A stretch of DNA of 64,000 bases from Amycolatopsis arida (GCF_900115565.1 NZ_FOWW01000011.1:144696-208695), one strand, 5' to 3'; shown: positions 43,170-52,174, counted from the stretch's first letter. The notes: generated by a model not told the origin, from the letters alone. A program made the numbers and translations.

Positions 43170-44660
43170 TCATCGGACAGTGGCGGTTCTTCTGTTGGGC
43201 GCGTGGAGACCAGCGCGCAGCGACCGCGCGACGGCCAGCAGCACGCAACCCACGGCGCCGACGGCGACGCCCACCAGCAGGAAGTACTGCGCGAGGGGCA
43301 GCGCCGAGGCGGCCTGGGCGAGTTGCCCACCCAGGCCGGCCCCGACCGCGGCGAACACCCAGAACAGACCCAGGTACCGGTTGGTCATGCCCTCGGGGGC
43401 CACCCGCGCGGCCAGTGCCAGCCCGACCGGGCCGATCGTCAGCTCCCCCATCGCCAGCAACGCGTAGGCCAGCAGCAACCAGCCCATGTGGACGCGGTCG
43501 ACCTCGGCGGCCACCGCCGATCCGAGGATCAGCCAGCTGATCCCGCCGACGACCAGCGCACCACCGAACTTCACCGGCGCGGAGGCACGTTCGCCCAGCC
43601 GCGGCCACAGCCAGGCGAACACTGGTGCCAGGAACAGCACGAACAGCGGGTGCGTGGACTGGAACCAGCTGGCCGGCACTTCCAGGCCGAACACGACCCT
43701 GTCGATGTCGTCCCTGGCGAAGCCGCTGAGCACCGAGCCGCTCTGCGCGTACAGCGCCCAGAACACCGCGGAGGCGAGCATCAACCAGACGAAGGTGCGC
43801 AGCCGGCGCCGGTCGCCGGCATCCAGGGCCGGGTTGCGGCGCAGCCGGAACACGGCCACGACCGGTACCGCGACCAGCGCGAGGCCGAGCAGCATCAGCA
43901 GGTGCTGGGGCACGAACAGCCCGCTCAGCACGTCGACCGCCACCAACGCGACCGGGACGCCGGTCCAGAGCGCGGTGCGCCGCAGCACGCGCCGCAGCAC
44001 GAGCGGATCCACCGGGTCGGGCGGGGCCACGCCCAGGTCGCCCATCCGGCGCGCGCCCGCCAGGTACTGCGCCACACCGAAGGTCATGCCCAACGCCGCG
44101 GCTCCGAAGCCGAGGTGCCAGTTCACCCGCTCGCCGAGGAACCCGGTGACCAGCGGCGCGATCAGTGCGCTGACCTGGATGCTCATGTAGAACAGCGAGA
44201 ACGTCGCCTCACGCCGTTCCGCGTCGCCGCGGTCGGGTTGGCTCACCAGCCAGGAGATCGCCGGTTTCACCAGTCCGGTGCCCGTGACGACCAGCACCAG
44301 CCCGACGAACAGGAACGGACGCGCCGGGACCGCCATGGCGTAGTGGCCCAGCGCGATCGTCACCGCGCCGACGGCCACCGCACGTCGCGGGCCGAGCACC
44401 CGGTCGGCCAGCCATCCGCCGGGCAGCGCGGCGAGGAACATCGACGCCATGTAGAGGCCGAAGACCGCCGCCGCGGCGCCACCGTCCATGCCGAACCCGC
44501 CGCCCTCGGTGGGTGCGGCGAGGTACAGGTAGAGGATCGCCGTCATTCCGTAGAAGCTGAACCGCTCCCAGATGTCGACCATGAACAGGGTCGCGAACCA
44601 TCGGGGGCGCCCCAAGAAGGTTCGTCCCATCGGATCGCCGGCCGCCCGGGTCGTTGTCAT
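43170..44660 (-). CDS. POT/PTR family proton-dependent peptide transporter
   Basis: A 496-residue membrane protein with 12-14 helices. It has family features FSFYGMTAILYLYLAAP (the ERFSFYG motif of POT transporters is complete: WERFSFYGM), GGWLADRVLGPRRAV, and LFYMSIQVSALIAPL in place of the FYxxINxG motif. POT proteins move di- and tripeptides with protons and sometimes peptide-like drugs. It is the first gene of the long operon; its presence suggests that the product or an intermediate is peptide-like. The ATG start is at 44660. Confidence 0.9.
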   Translation of the reverse strand: MTTTRAAGDPMGRTFLGRPRWFATLFMVDIWERFSFYGMTAILYLYLAAPTEGGGFGMDGGAAAAVFGLYMASMFLAALPGGWLADRVLGPRRAVAVGAVTIALGHYAMAVPARPFLFVGLVLVVTGTGLVKPAISWLVSQPDRGDAERREATFSLFYMSIQVSALIAPLVTGFLGERVNWHLGFGAAALGMTFGVAQYLAGARRMGDLGVAPPDPVDPLVLRRVLRRTALWTGVPVALVAVDVLSGLFVPQHLLMLLGLALVAVPVVAVFRLRRNPALDAGDRRRLRTFVWLMLASAVFWALYAQSGSVLSGFARDDIDRVVFGLEVPASWFQSTHPLFVLFLAPVFAWLWPRLGERASAPVKFGGALVVGGISWLILGSAVAAEVDRVHMGWLLLAYALLAMGELTIGPVGLALAARVAPEGMTNRYLGLFWVFAAVGAGLGGQLAQAASALPLAQYFLLVGVAVGAVGCVLLAVARSLRAGLHAPNRRTATVR

Positions 44661-44797
44661 CACGCGGTCCAGCGTGTGCGGCGGAAGACGAGAAAGGCTG
44701 GAGGACGGCTGGGGCGCGCGCACCGGCGCGACCTTCAAGCGTGTCTCCACCACGATCGGCGACTCTCGTGACCAACCGACTTCGCGGAGGGAAGGTC
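44661..44797. promoter_or_regulatory. Divergent promoter region, POT-led operon and FAD monooxygenase
   Basis: A 137-bp gap between divergent starts must hold the promoter of the 14-kb minus-strand operon and that of the monooxygenase. A GGAGGGAAGG ribosome site precedes ATG 44798. No copy of the 13-bp repeats seen upstream of the PKS operon is present. Confidence 0.35.
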
Positions 44798-46378
44798 ATG
44801 GACGACGCACGAACCTCGGTGCTCGTGGTGGGCGGCGGGATTGTCGGACTCACCGCGGCCGCGTTCCTCGCCAGGCACGGGGTGCCGGTGACGCTCGTCG
44901 AGCGGCACCCCGGCACCTCGGTGCACCCGCGCGCGTGGGGGTGGTACCCACGCACGATGGAGCTGTGGCGTGAACTCGGCATCGAGGACGCCGTACTGGC
45001 CGAAGCGGCCGGCTTCGCCGACCACAACCTGATCGCGAAGGTCACCTCGCTCTCCGGAGAGGTGTTGCACTCGACGGTGTCGCCCGCCGGCGAGGACCTC
45101 GGGCACCTCAGCCCGTCACCGCAGATCTCGTTGAGCCAGGACCGGCTGGAGCCGATCGTGCGGGCCGCGGCCGCCGACGAGGGCGCCGACCTACGCTTCT
45201 CCACCGAGCTGGTCGACCTGGCGGAGGTCGAGGACGGAGCGCGTGCCGTGCTCCTGGACCGCACCAGCGGTACGACAACGACACTCACGGCGGACTACGT
45301 CGTCGCCGCCGACGGTGCCCGCAGCCCGCTACGCGCCCGGCTCGCGGTCGGGGTGGTGGGCCGGGAGGCACTGCGACACCAACTCAGCATCCTGTTCAAC
45401 GCCGATCTGGCCACGGTGCTGGGCGGCCGCCGCTTCGCCATCTGTCAGATCGAGAACCCCGAGGTGAGCGGCGTACTCGGCCACGACGACACCCTCGGCC
45501 AGGCCACGCTGATCGTGACCTACCACCCGGACCGGGGCGAGACGCCGGCCGACTACGACCACGAGCGCTGCGCGCGGCTGGCGACCGCCGCACTGGGCAC
45601 CACGGATGTGCCGGTGACGATCCGGAGCGTGCTGCCCTGGGAGATGGGAGCCACCGTGGCCGAGCGCTACCGCGCGGGCCGGGTGTTCTTCGTCGGCGAC
45701 GCGGCACACGTGATCCCACCGGTGGGCGGGTACGGCGCCAACACCGGCGTGCAGGACGCGCACAACCTCGCCTGGAAGCTCGCCGCGGTGCTCTCCGACC
45801 AGGCGGGGCCGGCGCTGTTGGACACCTATGAGCACGAGCGCAGGCCGGTGGCCCAGGGCGTGGTCGAGCAGGCAACGATGCGCCTGGCCGTGCGCGCGGG
45901 CTATGCCACTCCGGAGCAGAAGGCGGCGCTGCTGGAGACCACGCACGTGACGCTGGGCTACCGCTACCCGGTTGACGACTCGCCGGCCCCGCTGTTCGCC
46001 GACCCCGCGGACCTCGTCGCCGAGCCCGGCGTGCGGCTGCCGCACCTGTGGGTGGGCGAACGCTCGGGCGAGCGCTCCACCGTCGACCTCGTCGACGGAG
46101 CCTGGACGGTCGTCGCCGGCCCGGGCGGCACGGCGTGGGCCGGGGCGGCGCGGGCGGCGGCCACCCGGCTGAACCTGCCCGTCCACGCACACGTGCTGGA
46201 CGGCGTCGCCGGGCCGGCCGATGTGGACGGACGCTGGGAGAAGGCCACCGGCCTCGGTCCCGAGGGGGCCATCCTCAGCCGACCCGACGGGTTCGTCAGC
46301 GCCCGGTGGGATCGCGGGCTCGACGGCAACGGGGATCACCTCGCCACCGTGCTCCGCACGGCGCTGGCCCGGGAATGA
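44798..46378 (+). CDS. FAD-dependent aromatic hydroxylase (group A monooxygenase)
   Basis: A 526-residue flavoprotein of the para-hydroxybenzoate-hydroxylase fold, like PgaE, RdmE and other polyketide hydroxylases. It has VLVVGGGIVGLTAAAFLARHG (FAD Rossmann, near residue 8; shown as a split of the GxGxxG region), the DG motif YVVAADGARSPLR, and the second FAD motif FFVGDAAHVIPPVGGYGANT. A thioredoxin-like C-terminal domain (about 400-526) is present. It probably hydroxylates the aromatic core or opens a ring by Baeyer-Villiger chemistry. It is the right-most gene assigned to the cluster; menA follows 354 bp later. Confidence 0.93.
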   Translation: MDDARTSVLVVGGGIVGLTAAAFLARHGVPVTLVERHPGTSVHPRAWGWYPRTMELWRELGIEDAVLAEAAGFADHNLIAKVTSLSGEVLHSTVSPAGEDLGHLSPSPQISLSQDRLEPIVRAAAADEGADLRFSTELVDLAEVEDGARAVLLDRTSGTTTTLTADYVVAADGARSPLRARLAVGVVGREALRHQLSILFNADLATVLGGRRFAICQIENPEVSGVLGHDDTLGQATLIVTYHPDRGETPADYDHERCARLATAALGTTDVPVTIRSVLPWEMGATVAERYRAGRVFFVGDAAHVIPPVGGYGANTGVQDAHNLAWKLAAVLSDQAGPALLDTYEHERRPVAQGVVEQATMRLAVRAGYATPEQKAALLETTHVTLGYRYPVDDSPAPLFADPADLVAEPGVRLPHLWVGERSGERSTVDLVDGAWTVVAGPGGTAWAGAARAAATRLNLPVHAHVLDGVAGPADVDGRWEKATGLGPEGAILSRPDGFVSARWDRGLDGNGDHLATVLRTALARE

Positions 46379-46611
46379 CGGGTGTCGATCTCCGTCGCCC
46401 GATCGGTCCCGCTATCGCATGTCGGGGAGGGCGCCGGTCCCGGCCGGCCGAGGGTGGGTGGGGTGACGGCCATGCCGGTCTCCGGGTCGCGCGGCTTCTC
46501 GCCGTCGGTGACCAGGACGAAGTGCTCGTCGCTGGGCTGGACGTACTTGCGCTGGTGGTCGGAGTCGCTGTCCTTACCGCCCCCGCCGGCGGCCGGTGCC
46601 ATGCCGCCCAT
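46336..46611 (-). pseudogene. Probable C-terminal remnant of a PPE/ESX-associated protein gene
   Basis: The minus strand between the monooxygenase and menA encodes a Gly/Pro-rich stretch (RPMGGMAPAAGGGG) followed by DSDHQRKYVQPSDEHFVLV and DPETGMAVTPPTLG. This is the recurrent C-terminal signature of actinomycete PPE-domain proteins (EHQRKYV...DPETGLPVVPP-type). The N-terminal domain is missing, and the frame upstream runs antisense through menA, so only a tail remains. The frame also runs past the expected end into the monooxygenase gene. It is best read as a decayed gene at the cluster junction; a small functional protein from the ATG at 46611 cannot be excluded. Confidence 0.5.
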
Positions 46612-46731
46612 CGGCCTCCCGGCCCGGCCGCCACCCCGCCCCGGGCGCGGGTGGCGGCCCGCCGCCCCGGCCCAACCACGACCAGCCGTCCGCGTGTCGG
46701 TGGTGTTCGGCCATGGCGGAGAATGATCGTC

Positions 46732-47619
46732 ATGGCGACGGTCGCGCAGTGGATCGAGGGTGCCCGCCCGCGCACGCTGCCCAACGCCGTCGCGCCGGTG
46801 CTCGCCGGCGCGGGCGTCGCGGTGCAGCTGGGCGCGTTCTCCTGGTGGCGGTGGCTCCTCGCGCTGCTGCTCGCCCTCGCGCTGATCGTCGGGGTGAACT
46901 ACGCCAACGACTACTCCGACGGCATCCGCGGCACCGACACCGACCGCGTCGGCCCGCTGCGGCTGGTCGGCTCCGGCGCCGCCGCCCCCGGCGCGGTCCG
47001 CGCGGCCGCGTTCACCGCGCTCGGGACCGCCGCCCTGTTCGGCCTCGCCCTGGTCGCCAGCACCGGGCACTGGTGGCTGCTCGCCGCCGGCGCCGCCTGC
47101 CTCGCCGCCGCCTGGTTCTACACCGGTGGCCGCCGCCCCTACGGCTACGCCGGACTCGGCGAGGTCGCCGTCTTCGTCTTCTTCGGCCTGGTCGCGGTGC
47201 TCGGCACCGTCTACGTCCAGGCCGGGACGGTCAACGCCACGGCGCTGGGCTGCGCCGTCGCGGTCGGCTCCTTCTCCACGGCCGTGCTCACCGCCAACAA
47301 CCTGCGCGACATCCCCACCGACCGCGCCGCCGGCAAGCGCACCCTCGCGGTCCGCCTCGGCGACGCCGGCACCCGCCGCCTCTACCTCGCGCTGGTGACC
47401 GTCCCGTTCGCCGTCACGCTCGCCATGGCCGTGGCCACCCCGCCGGTGCTGCTCGCCCTGCTCGCCGCGGCACTGCTGCCCCGCCCGGTGCGTACCGTCA
47501 TCGGCGGCGGCGCCGGGCCCGCGCTCGTCCCGGTGCTGCGGGACACCGGCATGGCCATGCTCGCGTGGTCGGCGCTGGTCACGGCGGCCCTCACCGCGAC
47601 GGCACTCCTCCAGGGCTGA
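46732..47619 (+). CDS. menA: MenA, 1,4-dihydroxy-2-naphthoate prenyltransferase
   Basis: A 295-residue UbiA-family membrane prenyltransferase that adds the polyprenyl chain to dihydroxynaphthoate. Both Asp-rich sites are visible: NYANDYSDGIRGTDTDR (about 60-76) and NNLRDIPTDRAAGKRTLAVR (about 187-206). Eight or nine transmembrane helices surround them. ATG 46732 is preferred to an in-frame ATG at 46723 because GGAG (46718) is correctly spaced. It belongs with menD-B-E at the left edge and is separated from them by the polyketide cluster. Confidence 0.95.
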   Translation: MATVAQWIEGARPRTLPNAVAPVLAGAGVAVQLGAFSWWRWLLALLLALALIVGVNYANDYSDGIRGTDTDRVGPLRLVGSGAAAPGAVRAAAFTALGTAALFGLALVASTGHWWLLAAGAACLAAAWFYTGGRRPYGYAGLGEVAVFVFFGLVAVLGTVYVQAGTVNATALGCAVAVGSFSTAVLTANNLRDIPTDRAAGKRTLAVRLGDAGTRRLYLALVTVPFAVTLAMAVATPPVLLALLAAALLPRPVRTVIGGGAGPALVPVLRDTGMAMLAWSALVTAALTATALLQG

Positions 47620-47640
47620 GCCCGGAACCGGGGAACGCTC

Positions 47641-48714
47641 CTAGCCCTCCGGCCAGTCCCCGGTCGCCAGGAACTCCTCCATCACCGCCCGGTATGGCGC
47701 GAGGTTCAGCCCCCGCTCGGCGATCCACCCGTCGTCGTAGTAGGTGTGCGCGTACCGCTCACCGCCGTCGCAGACCAGGGTGACCACGCTCCCGGTCTCT
47801 CCCGTCGCCCGCATCCGCGCGACGAGTCGGAACGCGCCGTAGAGGTTGGTGCCGGTGGATCCGCCCGCCCAGTGTCCGGTGCGCTCCCGCAGCAGCCGGA
47901 TCGCCGCCAGCGACGCCGCGTCGGGCACCTGGAACATCTCGTCGATCACCCCCGGCACGAACGACGGCTCCACCCGCGGCCGGCCGATCCCCTCGATTCG
48001 CGACGGCATCCCCGTCGTGTAGTCGAGCGCCCCGGTCCGCCACGCGCCGTAGAACGACGAGTTCTCCGGGTCCACCACCGCGATCCTGGTTCGGTGCCGG
48101 CGGTACCGCACGTACCGGCCGAACGTCGCGCTCGTGCCGCCGGTGCCGGCGCCCACCACGATCCACGCGGGCACCGGGTGCCGCTCGGAGCGCATCTGGG
48201 TGAACACCGACTCCGCGATGTTGTTGTTGCCCCGCCAGTCGGTGGCGCGTTCGGCATAGGTGAACTGGTCGAGGAAGTGCCCGTTGCATTCGGCGGCGAG
48301 ACGCTCGGCCTCGGTGTACATGTCCGGCGGCCGATCGACGAAGTGGCACCGCCCGCCGTAGAACTCGATCAGCTCGATCTTCTCCGGGCTGGTCGTGCGT
48401 GGTACCACCGTGACGAACCGCAGACCCAGCATTCGCGCGAAGTACGCCTCCGACACCGCGGTGGACCCGCTGGACGCCTCGATCAGCACGGTGTCCGGGC
48501 CGATCTGCCCGTTCACCAGCCCGTAGAGCAGCAGCGAGCGGGCCAGCCGGTGCTTGAGCGAGCCGGTGGGGTGCACCGACTCGTCCTTCAGGTACAGGTC
48601 GATGCCCCAGTCCTCGGGCAGCGGGAAGACGTGCAGGTGGGTGTCGGCGCTGCGGTTGGCGTCGGCCTCGAGCCGGCGGATCGCCTCCCGGACCCACTCG
48701 TCGTGCCGGCTCAC
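47641..48714 (-). CDS. PLP-dependent cysteine desulfhydrase/synthase-like enzyme (Cds1-like)
   Basis: A 357-residue type II PLP enzyme resembling mycobacterial Cds1 (L-cysteine desulfhydrase) and its actinobacterial relatives. It has [20 protein letters not shown] with the PLP Lys near 55, [15 protein letters not shown] (substrate loop), [19 protein letters not shown] and [14 protein letters not shown]. The start GTG 48714 overlaps the DUF4229 gene stop (GTGA). It faces menA convergently, with 21 bp between stops. It is a housekeeping sulphur-metabolism gene and is distinct from the SbnA-like enzyme of the cluster. Confidence 0.87.
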   Translation of the reverse strand: MSRHDEWVREAIRRLEADANRSADTHLHVFPLPEDWGIDLYLKDESVHPTGSLKHRLARSLLLYGLVNGQIGPDTVLIEASSGSTAVSEAYFARMLGLRFVTVVPRTTSPEKIELIEFYGGRCHFVDRPPDMYTEAERLAAECNGHFLDQFTYAERATDWRGNNNIAESVFTQMRSERHPVPAWIVVGAGTGGTSATFGRYVRYRRHRTRIAVVDPENSSFYGAWRTGALDYTTGMPSRIEGIGRPRVEPSFVPGVIDEMFQVPDAASLAAIRLLRERTGHWAGGSTGTNLYGAFRLVARMRATGETGSVVTLVCDGGERYAHTYYDDGWIAERGLNLAPYRAVMEEFLATGDWPEG

Positions 48715-49232
48715 CGCGAGCCGCCACGCCCGACGTCGCCGGAGTCGGCCGTGTGGTCGGAGCCGGCCGTGCGGTCGGAATCGCCCGCCTCGCCGGAATC
48801 GCCCGTATCACCGGAATCGCCCGCATCACCGGAATCGCCCGCATCACCGGAAACGCCCGCATCACCGGAAACGCCCGTGTCGCCGGAATCGGCCGTGTCG
48901 CCGGAGTCGGCGCTGTCGGCGCTGTCGACTGTGTCTTCGGTGTCCTCGGTGGTGACCTCGTCGCCGCGGAGCTGGGCGCGCAGCCGGGCCCGCTCCCGAG
49001 CCCTCCGCTCGAACCGGGCCGCCAGGCCGGCGGTGACCCTGGCGTTGAGGCCGCGCAGGAGCAGCAGCCCCAGCGGCAGCCCGACGACGAGCCCGATGGC
49101 CAGCGCGACCAGTAGCGGCACCTTCACCAGCACGAGCCCGGCGGCGACCACGGCGACCAGCGCGAACCGGGCCAGCAGGTACAGCGTGAGGTCGCGGGCG
49201 AGCGTCGTGCGGTTCTCCGGAGCGTCACTCAC
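48711..49232 (-). CDS. DUF4229 small membrane protein with acidic repeat tail
   Basis: A 173-residue protein. The N-terminal half has two transmembrane helices ([40 protein letters not shown]) and a basic Arg-rich stretch ([17 protein letters not shown]), matching DUF4229. The C-terminal third is a repetitive Ser-Gly-Asp-rich acidic tail encoded by 18-bp tandem repeats. The function is unknown. Start GTG 49232 ([10 protein letters not shown]); the stop overlaps the downstream PLP enzyme gene. Confidence 0.75.
   Translation of the reverse strand: MSDAPENRTTLARDLTLYLLARFALVAVVAAGLVLVKVPLLVALAIGLVVGLPLGLLLLRGLNARVTAGLAARFERRARERARLRAQLRGDEVTTEDTEDTVDSADSADSGDTADSGDTGVSGDAGVSGDAGDSGDAGDSGDTGDSGEAGDSDRTAGSDHTADSGDVGRGGSR
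48777..48902. repeat. Seven 18-bp tandem repeats in DUF4229 gene
   Basis: The unit GGAATCGCCCGCATCACC and variants are repeated seven times, with a looser eighth copy to about 48920. It encodes an Asp/Ser/Gly-rich tail of six residues per unit. Copies differ by one to four bases. The low-complexity acidic tail is likely disordered and variable between strains. Confidence 0.9.
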
Positions 49233-49338
49233 GGTGTCGGACCTGCCTCGTTCTCCTCCGCGCGCCACGCGCGCACTCCCTCCACCGTATCGTTCGGCCG
49301 CGCTCCTTCCTCGCGCGGCGGGTGCGGCTGGTACAAGG

Positions 49339-49821
49339 CTATGCGCCGCCGCGCCGGTCGCCGGCGGGCAGGTCGAGCCGGTTGTTATTCGGCCGGCCCT
49401 CGAACCGGGTGGACAGCACGACCGTGGTGTGCGTCCGCGCCACCCCGGGGATGCGGCGCAGCCGGCCGAGGGTGAGCTCGAGCTCGTCGACCGTGGGAAC
49501 GCGGACCTTCACCACGAACGCGTCGTCGCCGGCCACGCCGTAGCAGCTCTCCACCTCGGGCAGCTCGGCGAGGGAGTCGGCGACCTCGTCGTCGTCCGCG
49601 GTGTCGGAGGGCAGGATGCCGACGAGCGCGGTGACCCCGAGGCCGACCGACCGCGGGTCGACCACCGCGTGGTAGCCGGTGATCACGCCGGCCGCCTCGA
49701 GCTTGCCGACCCGCTCGTGCACCGACGACGGCGACAACCCGACCAGCCGGCCCAGCTCGGCGTAGGTGGCCCTGCCGTTCACCCGCAGCTCGGCGATGAT
49801 CTTGCGATCGAGGTGGTCCAT
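49339..49821 (-). CDS. Lrp/AsnC family transcriptional regulator
   Basis: A 160-residue regulator with an N-terminal HTH (DHLDRKIIAELRVNGRATYA, LGRLVGLSPSSVHERVGKLE) and a C-terminal RAM ligand-sensing domain (VGILPSDTADD, VESCYGVAGDDAFVVKVRV). Lrp/AsnC proteins sense amino acids. The start ATG 49821 matches the family N-terminus; the frame extends upstream but without a ribosome site. It lies upstream of and parallel to the DUF4229-Cds1 pair, 106 bp away, and may control it. Confidence 0.9.
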   Translation of the reverse strand: MDHLDRKIIAELRVNGRATYAELGRLVGLSPSSVHERVGKLEAAGVITGYHAVVDPRSVGLGVTALVGILPSDTADDDEVADSLAELPEVESCYGVAGDDAFVVKVRVPTVDELELTLGRLRRIPGVARTHTTVVLSTRFEGRPNNNRLDLPAGDRRGGA

Positions 49822-49899
49822 TCGAGCAACCCTACGAGCCCCGCCCGCCACCCGCCCCACCACAGCCACGCCATGAAGGCCACCATGTTCGCGTCGGGT

Positions 49900-49922
49900 G
49901 CCATGAAGGCCACCTTCATGGC
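49900..49922. repeat. Palindromic repeat GCCATGAAG-GCCAC-CTTCATGGC
   Basis: A 9-bp perfect inverted repeat with a 5-nt loop lies upstream of bldC. A partial copy of its left arm (CGCCATGAAGGCCACCATG) occurs 31 bp earlier at 49869. I recall similar ATGAAGGCCACCTTCAT palindromes scattered through Amycolatopsis-group genomes, so it is probably a dispersed repeat; that link is from memory. Confidence 0.6.
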
Positions 49923-50102
49923 GTTCACCGGGGTCGGGGAAGTGGCCCGGTTTGTCCCATTACTACCTCTTTACTCTCTGACAACCGTTCGAGTACCCGG
50001 CGGGTGAGATGCCACGATTGCGCCGTTGGACACCGGGGGCACGCCCGCCACCCAGCGCTGGGCCAGCCCGGTTCACCAGTTCGGCCGTGAAGGAGGCGGA
50101 AA

Positions 50103-50312
50103 GTGTCAGCGACCGTGGGAGGACGGCTGCTCACACCGGGTGAGGTCGCCGCGTTGTTCCGAGTCGACCCGAAGACCGTGACCCGCTGGGCCACCGCGGG
50201 CCGGATCGGCTCCATTCGCACACCGGGCGGGCACCGCCGGTTCCGCGAGGCCGAGGTCAACCAGCTCCTCGCCGAGCTCACCAGCGACGCGAACGAGCCG
50301 AAGCAGCACTAG
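50103..50312 (+). CDS. bldC: BldC, MerR-like developmental regulator
   Basis: A 69-residue protein consisting almost only of a MerR-type winged HTH: LLTPGEVAALFRVDPKTVTR, WATAGRIGSIRTPGGHRRFR. It matches BldC, which binds DNA as head-to-tail oligomers and controls the timing of sporulation and secondary metabolism in Streptomyces. The GTG start at 50103 has GAAGGAGG correctly spaced. Its nearness to the cluster reflects chromosome order; any control over the cluster is speculation. Confidence 0.95.
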   Translation: MSATVGGRLLTPGEVAALFRVDPKTVTRWATAGRIGSIRTPGGHRRFREAEVNQLLAELTSDANEPKQH

Positions 50313-50353
50313 CGACACTGCAGGCACAGCAGCGGATCAGCAGCGACAGCGTG

Positions 50354-50397
50354 ACGGGTCGAGTGGACGGGCGAGACCGCCCGGACGCTCGACCCGT
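50354..50397 (+). terminator. Terminator hairpin after bldC
   Basis: Outer 10-bp arms ACGGGTCGAG/CTCGACCCGT and an inner 6-bp stem CGGGCG/CGCCCG with an AGAC tetraloop, separated by a small internal loop, lie about 40 bp after the bldC stop. Confidence 0.7.
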
Positions 50398-50511
50398 TCG
50401 TGTCAACTCGTATCCACTCGTGTCACCGGGACCCGGTGGCTCCCAAATCCCGGCAAAAAGGTTAACCTCAGTGGTACGACGCAACGCCCACCACGACGGA
50501 AGGGAGCGGGC

Positions 50512-50694
50512 ATGCTGTACTTGCTCGCCGCGATCGGCGCGTTGACCATCGCCGTGCTGTTGTGGAGGGCGTTCGGATCCGAGCGGGTGGGCGTGGCCTC
50601 CCGGCAGGCCCCGATCGCCCCCGACGACGACCCCGACTTCCTGCGCAAGCTCGCCGAGGAACAGCGCAAGCGGAAGAAGAACGAGGACGGTTAG
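50512..50694 (+). CDS. Small conserved-type single-pass membrane protein
   Basis: A 60-residue protein with one N-terminal transmembrane helix (MLYLLAAIGALTIAVLLWRAF) and a charged C-terminal tail (DFLRKLAEEQRKRKKNEDG). The ATG at 50512 has GGAAGGGAGC upstream. Codon third positions are GC-rich, and the topology suggests a real gene. The function is unknown. It is convergent with the MinD-like ATPase, 28 bp between stops. Confidence 0.7.
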   Translation: MLYLLAAIGALTIAVLLWRAFGSERVGVASRQAPIAPDDDPDFLRKLAEEQRKRKKNEDG

Positions 50695-50722
50695 CCCCTC
50701 CGCGCACTCCCCGGCAGGGCCG

Positions 50723-52105
50723 TCAGCGCAGCGGGCGGTCGTTCGGGAAGCCGTCGGCGACCGTGGCGGCCAGCTCCAGCAGCGCCAGCCGGGTGTCCGG
50801 GTGCAGCCGCTCCAGCTCGATCTCCGCGCCCTCCTCGAGGTGCGGGTCGAACGGGATCCGGCAGACGCCGCTGGTCCGGGCCGCGAAGTGCGCGGCCAGC
50901 TTGTCCAGGTCCACCGAGCCGGCCTTCGGGCGCACCGAGTTGATCACCGCTACCGAGCGTTTCACCAGGTCGCCGTAGCCGTGCGCGTCCAGCCAGTCCA
51001 ACGTGGCCGACGCGCTGCGGGCCCCGTCCACCGACGCCGACGACACCACCACGAGGGCGTCGGCGATGTCCAGCACGCCCTTCATGGCCGAGTGCATGAG
51101 CCCGGTCCCGCAGTCGGTGAGCACGATGTTGTAGAAGTGCTCCAGCAGGGTGATGGTGCGCCGGTAGTCGTCCTCGGAGAACGCCTCGGACACCGCCGGG
51201 TCCTGCTCGCTGGCGAGGATCTCCAGCCGGCTCGCCCCCTGTGACGTGTAGGACCGGACATCGCTGTAGCGGGTGATCTTGTCCGCGTCCCGCAGCAGGT
51301 GCCGCACGGTGGCGGTCGTCTCGATCGGGATCTTCTGCGACAGCGTGCCGCGGTCGGGGTTGGCGTCGACGGCCACCACCCGGTCGCCGCGCAACGACGC
51401 GAACGTCGACCCGAGCGTGGTGGTGGTCGTGGTCTTGCCGACACCGCCCTTCAGGCTCAGCATCGCGATCTTGTAGCACCCGCGCAGCGGCTGGTTCACC
51501 CGGGAGATCAGCTCGCGGCGCCGCCGGTCGACGGGGCTCTCCCCCGGGTTGATCAACCCGCCGCTGACGGTGTACACCGCCTTGCGCCACCCGGACTGCG
51601 GCCGCCGCTTCATCCGCTTCACCAGGTGCGCCGAGGTCAGGTCGGCACCACCGGTGAGCGCGTGCCGGCCGTAGGGCTGCTGGCCCGGCTGGGGCATCGG
51701 CGGTGGCGGCGGGTACGGCTGGCCCTGCGGCATGCCGTGCTGTGGTGCGCCGGGCTGCGGCGCCAGCGGCGGCAGGTTGGGGTCGTAGCCGGCCTGGTAC
51801 TGCCCGCCGGTCGGCGTGGTCTCGGTGTAGTGGGGCGGGGCGTACTGCTGTCCTGGGTGCTGTCCCGGGTACGGCCCGGCGGGGCCCGGTGGGGCGTGCC
51901 GGCCCGGCTGGGTCGCCGGAGGCGGGGGCGGGTTCGTCGCCGGGTGCGGTGTCGAGTCGGTGCTCCGCTCGGTGTACAGCGCCGGCTGCTCGGCGGGAGG
52001 AGGGCCCTCGGCGGGCGCCGGCTGCCACTGCGTGGGCGCCTCGGCCGCCAGGTCCTCGTGGTGCTCGCCGTGGCCGGGAGCCGGTTCCTCGTTGGGTCCG
52101 GTCAC
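50723..52105 (-). CDS. MinD/ParA-like ATPase with Pro-rich N-terminus (ESX-associated type)
   Basis: A 460-residue protein. Residues 1-150 are Pro/Gln/Gly-rich and likely disordered; the ATPase domain (about 190-450) has the deviant Walker A LKGGVGKTTTT, the VVAVDANPDRGTLSQ segment, and Walker B NIVLTDCGTG. Such fusions occur beside type VII secretion genes and in other actinobacterial MinD-like proteins; no ESX genes are in this window. The frame is open to ATG 52156, but GTG 52105 (VTGPNEEPAPG) has a GGAGGAGC ribosome site and is preferred. It may act in secretion or cell-pole positioning. Confidence 0.85.
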   Translation of the reverse strand: MTGPNEEPAPGHGEHHEDLAAEAPTQWQPAPAEGPPPAEQPALYTERSTDSTPHPATNPPPPPATQPGRHAPPGPAGPYPGQHPGQQYAPPHYTETTPTGGQYQAGYDPNLPPLAPQPGAPQHGMPQGQPYPPPPPMPQPGQQPYGRHALTGGADLTSAHLVKRMKRRPQSGWRKAVYTVSGGLINPGESPVDRRRRELISRVNQPLRGCYKIAMLSLKGGVGKTTTTTTLGSTFASLRGDRVVAVDANPDRGTLSQKIPIETTATVRHLLRDADKITRYSDVRSYTSQGASRLEILASEQDPAVSEAFSEDDYRRTITLLEHFYNIVLTDCGTGLMHSAMKGVLDIADALVVVSSASVDGARSASATLDWLDAHGYGDLVKRSVAVINSVRPKAGSVDLDKLAAHFAARTSGVCRIPFDPHLEEGAEIELERLHPDTRLALLELAATVADGFPNDRPLR

Positions 52106-52174
52106 GCTCTCAGCTCCTCCGATCGCCTCCCCGTCATCCGCCGACGGTAGCCGCACCGGCGGCGCGGGTCGAAC

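Noticed and set aside
48777..48902. CRISPR-like array
   Set aside because: The 18-bp units are contiguous with no spacers and lie inside the coding frame of the DUF4229 protein.
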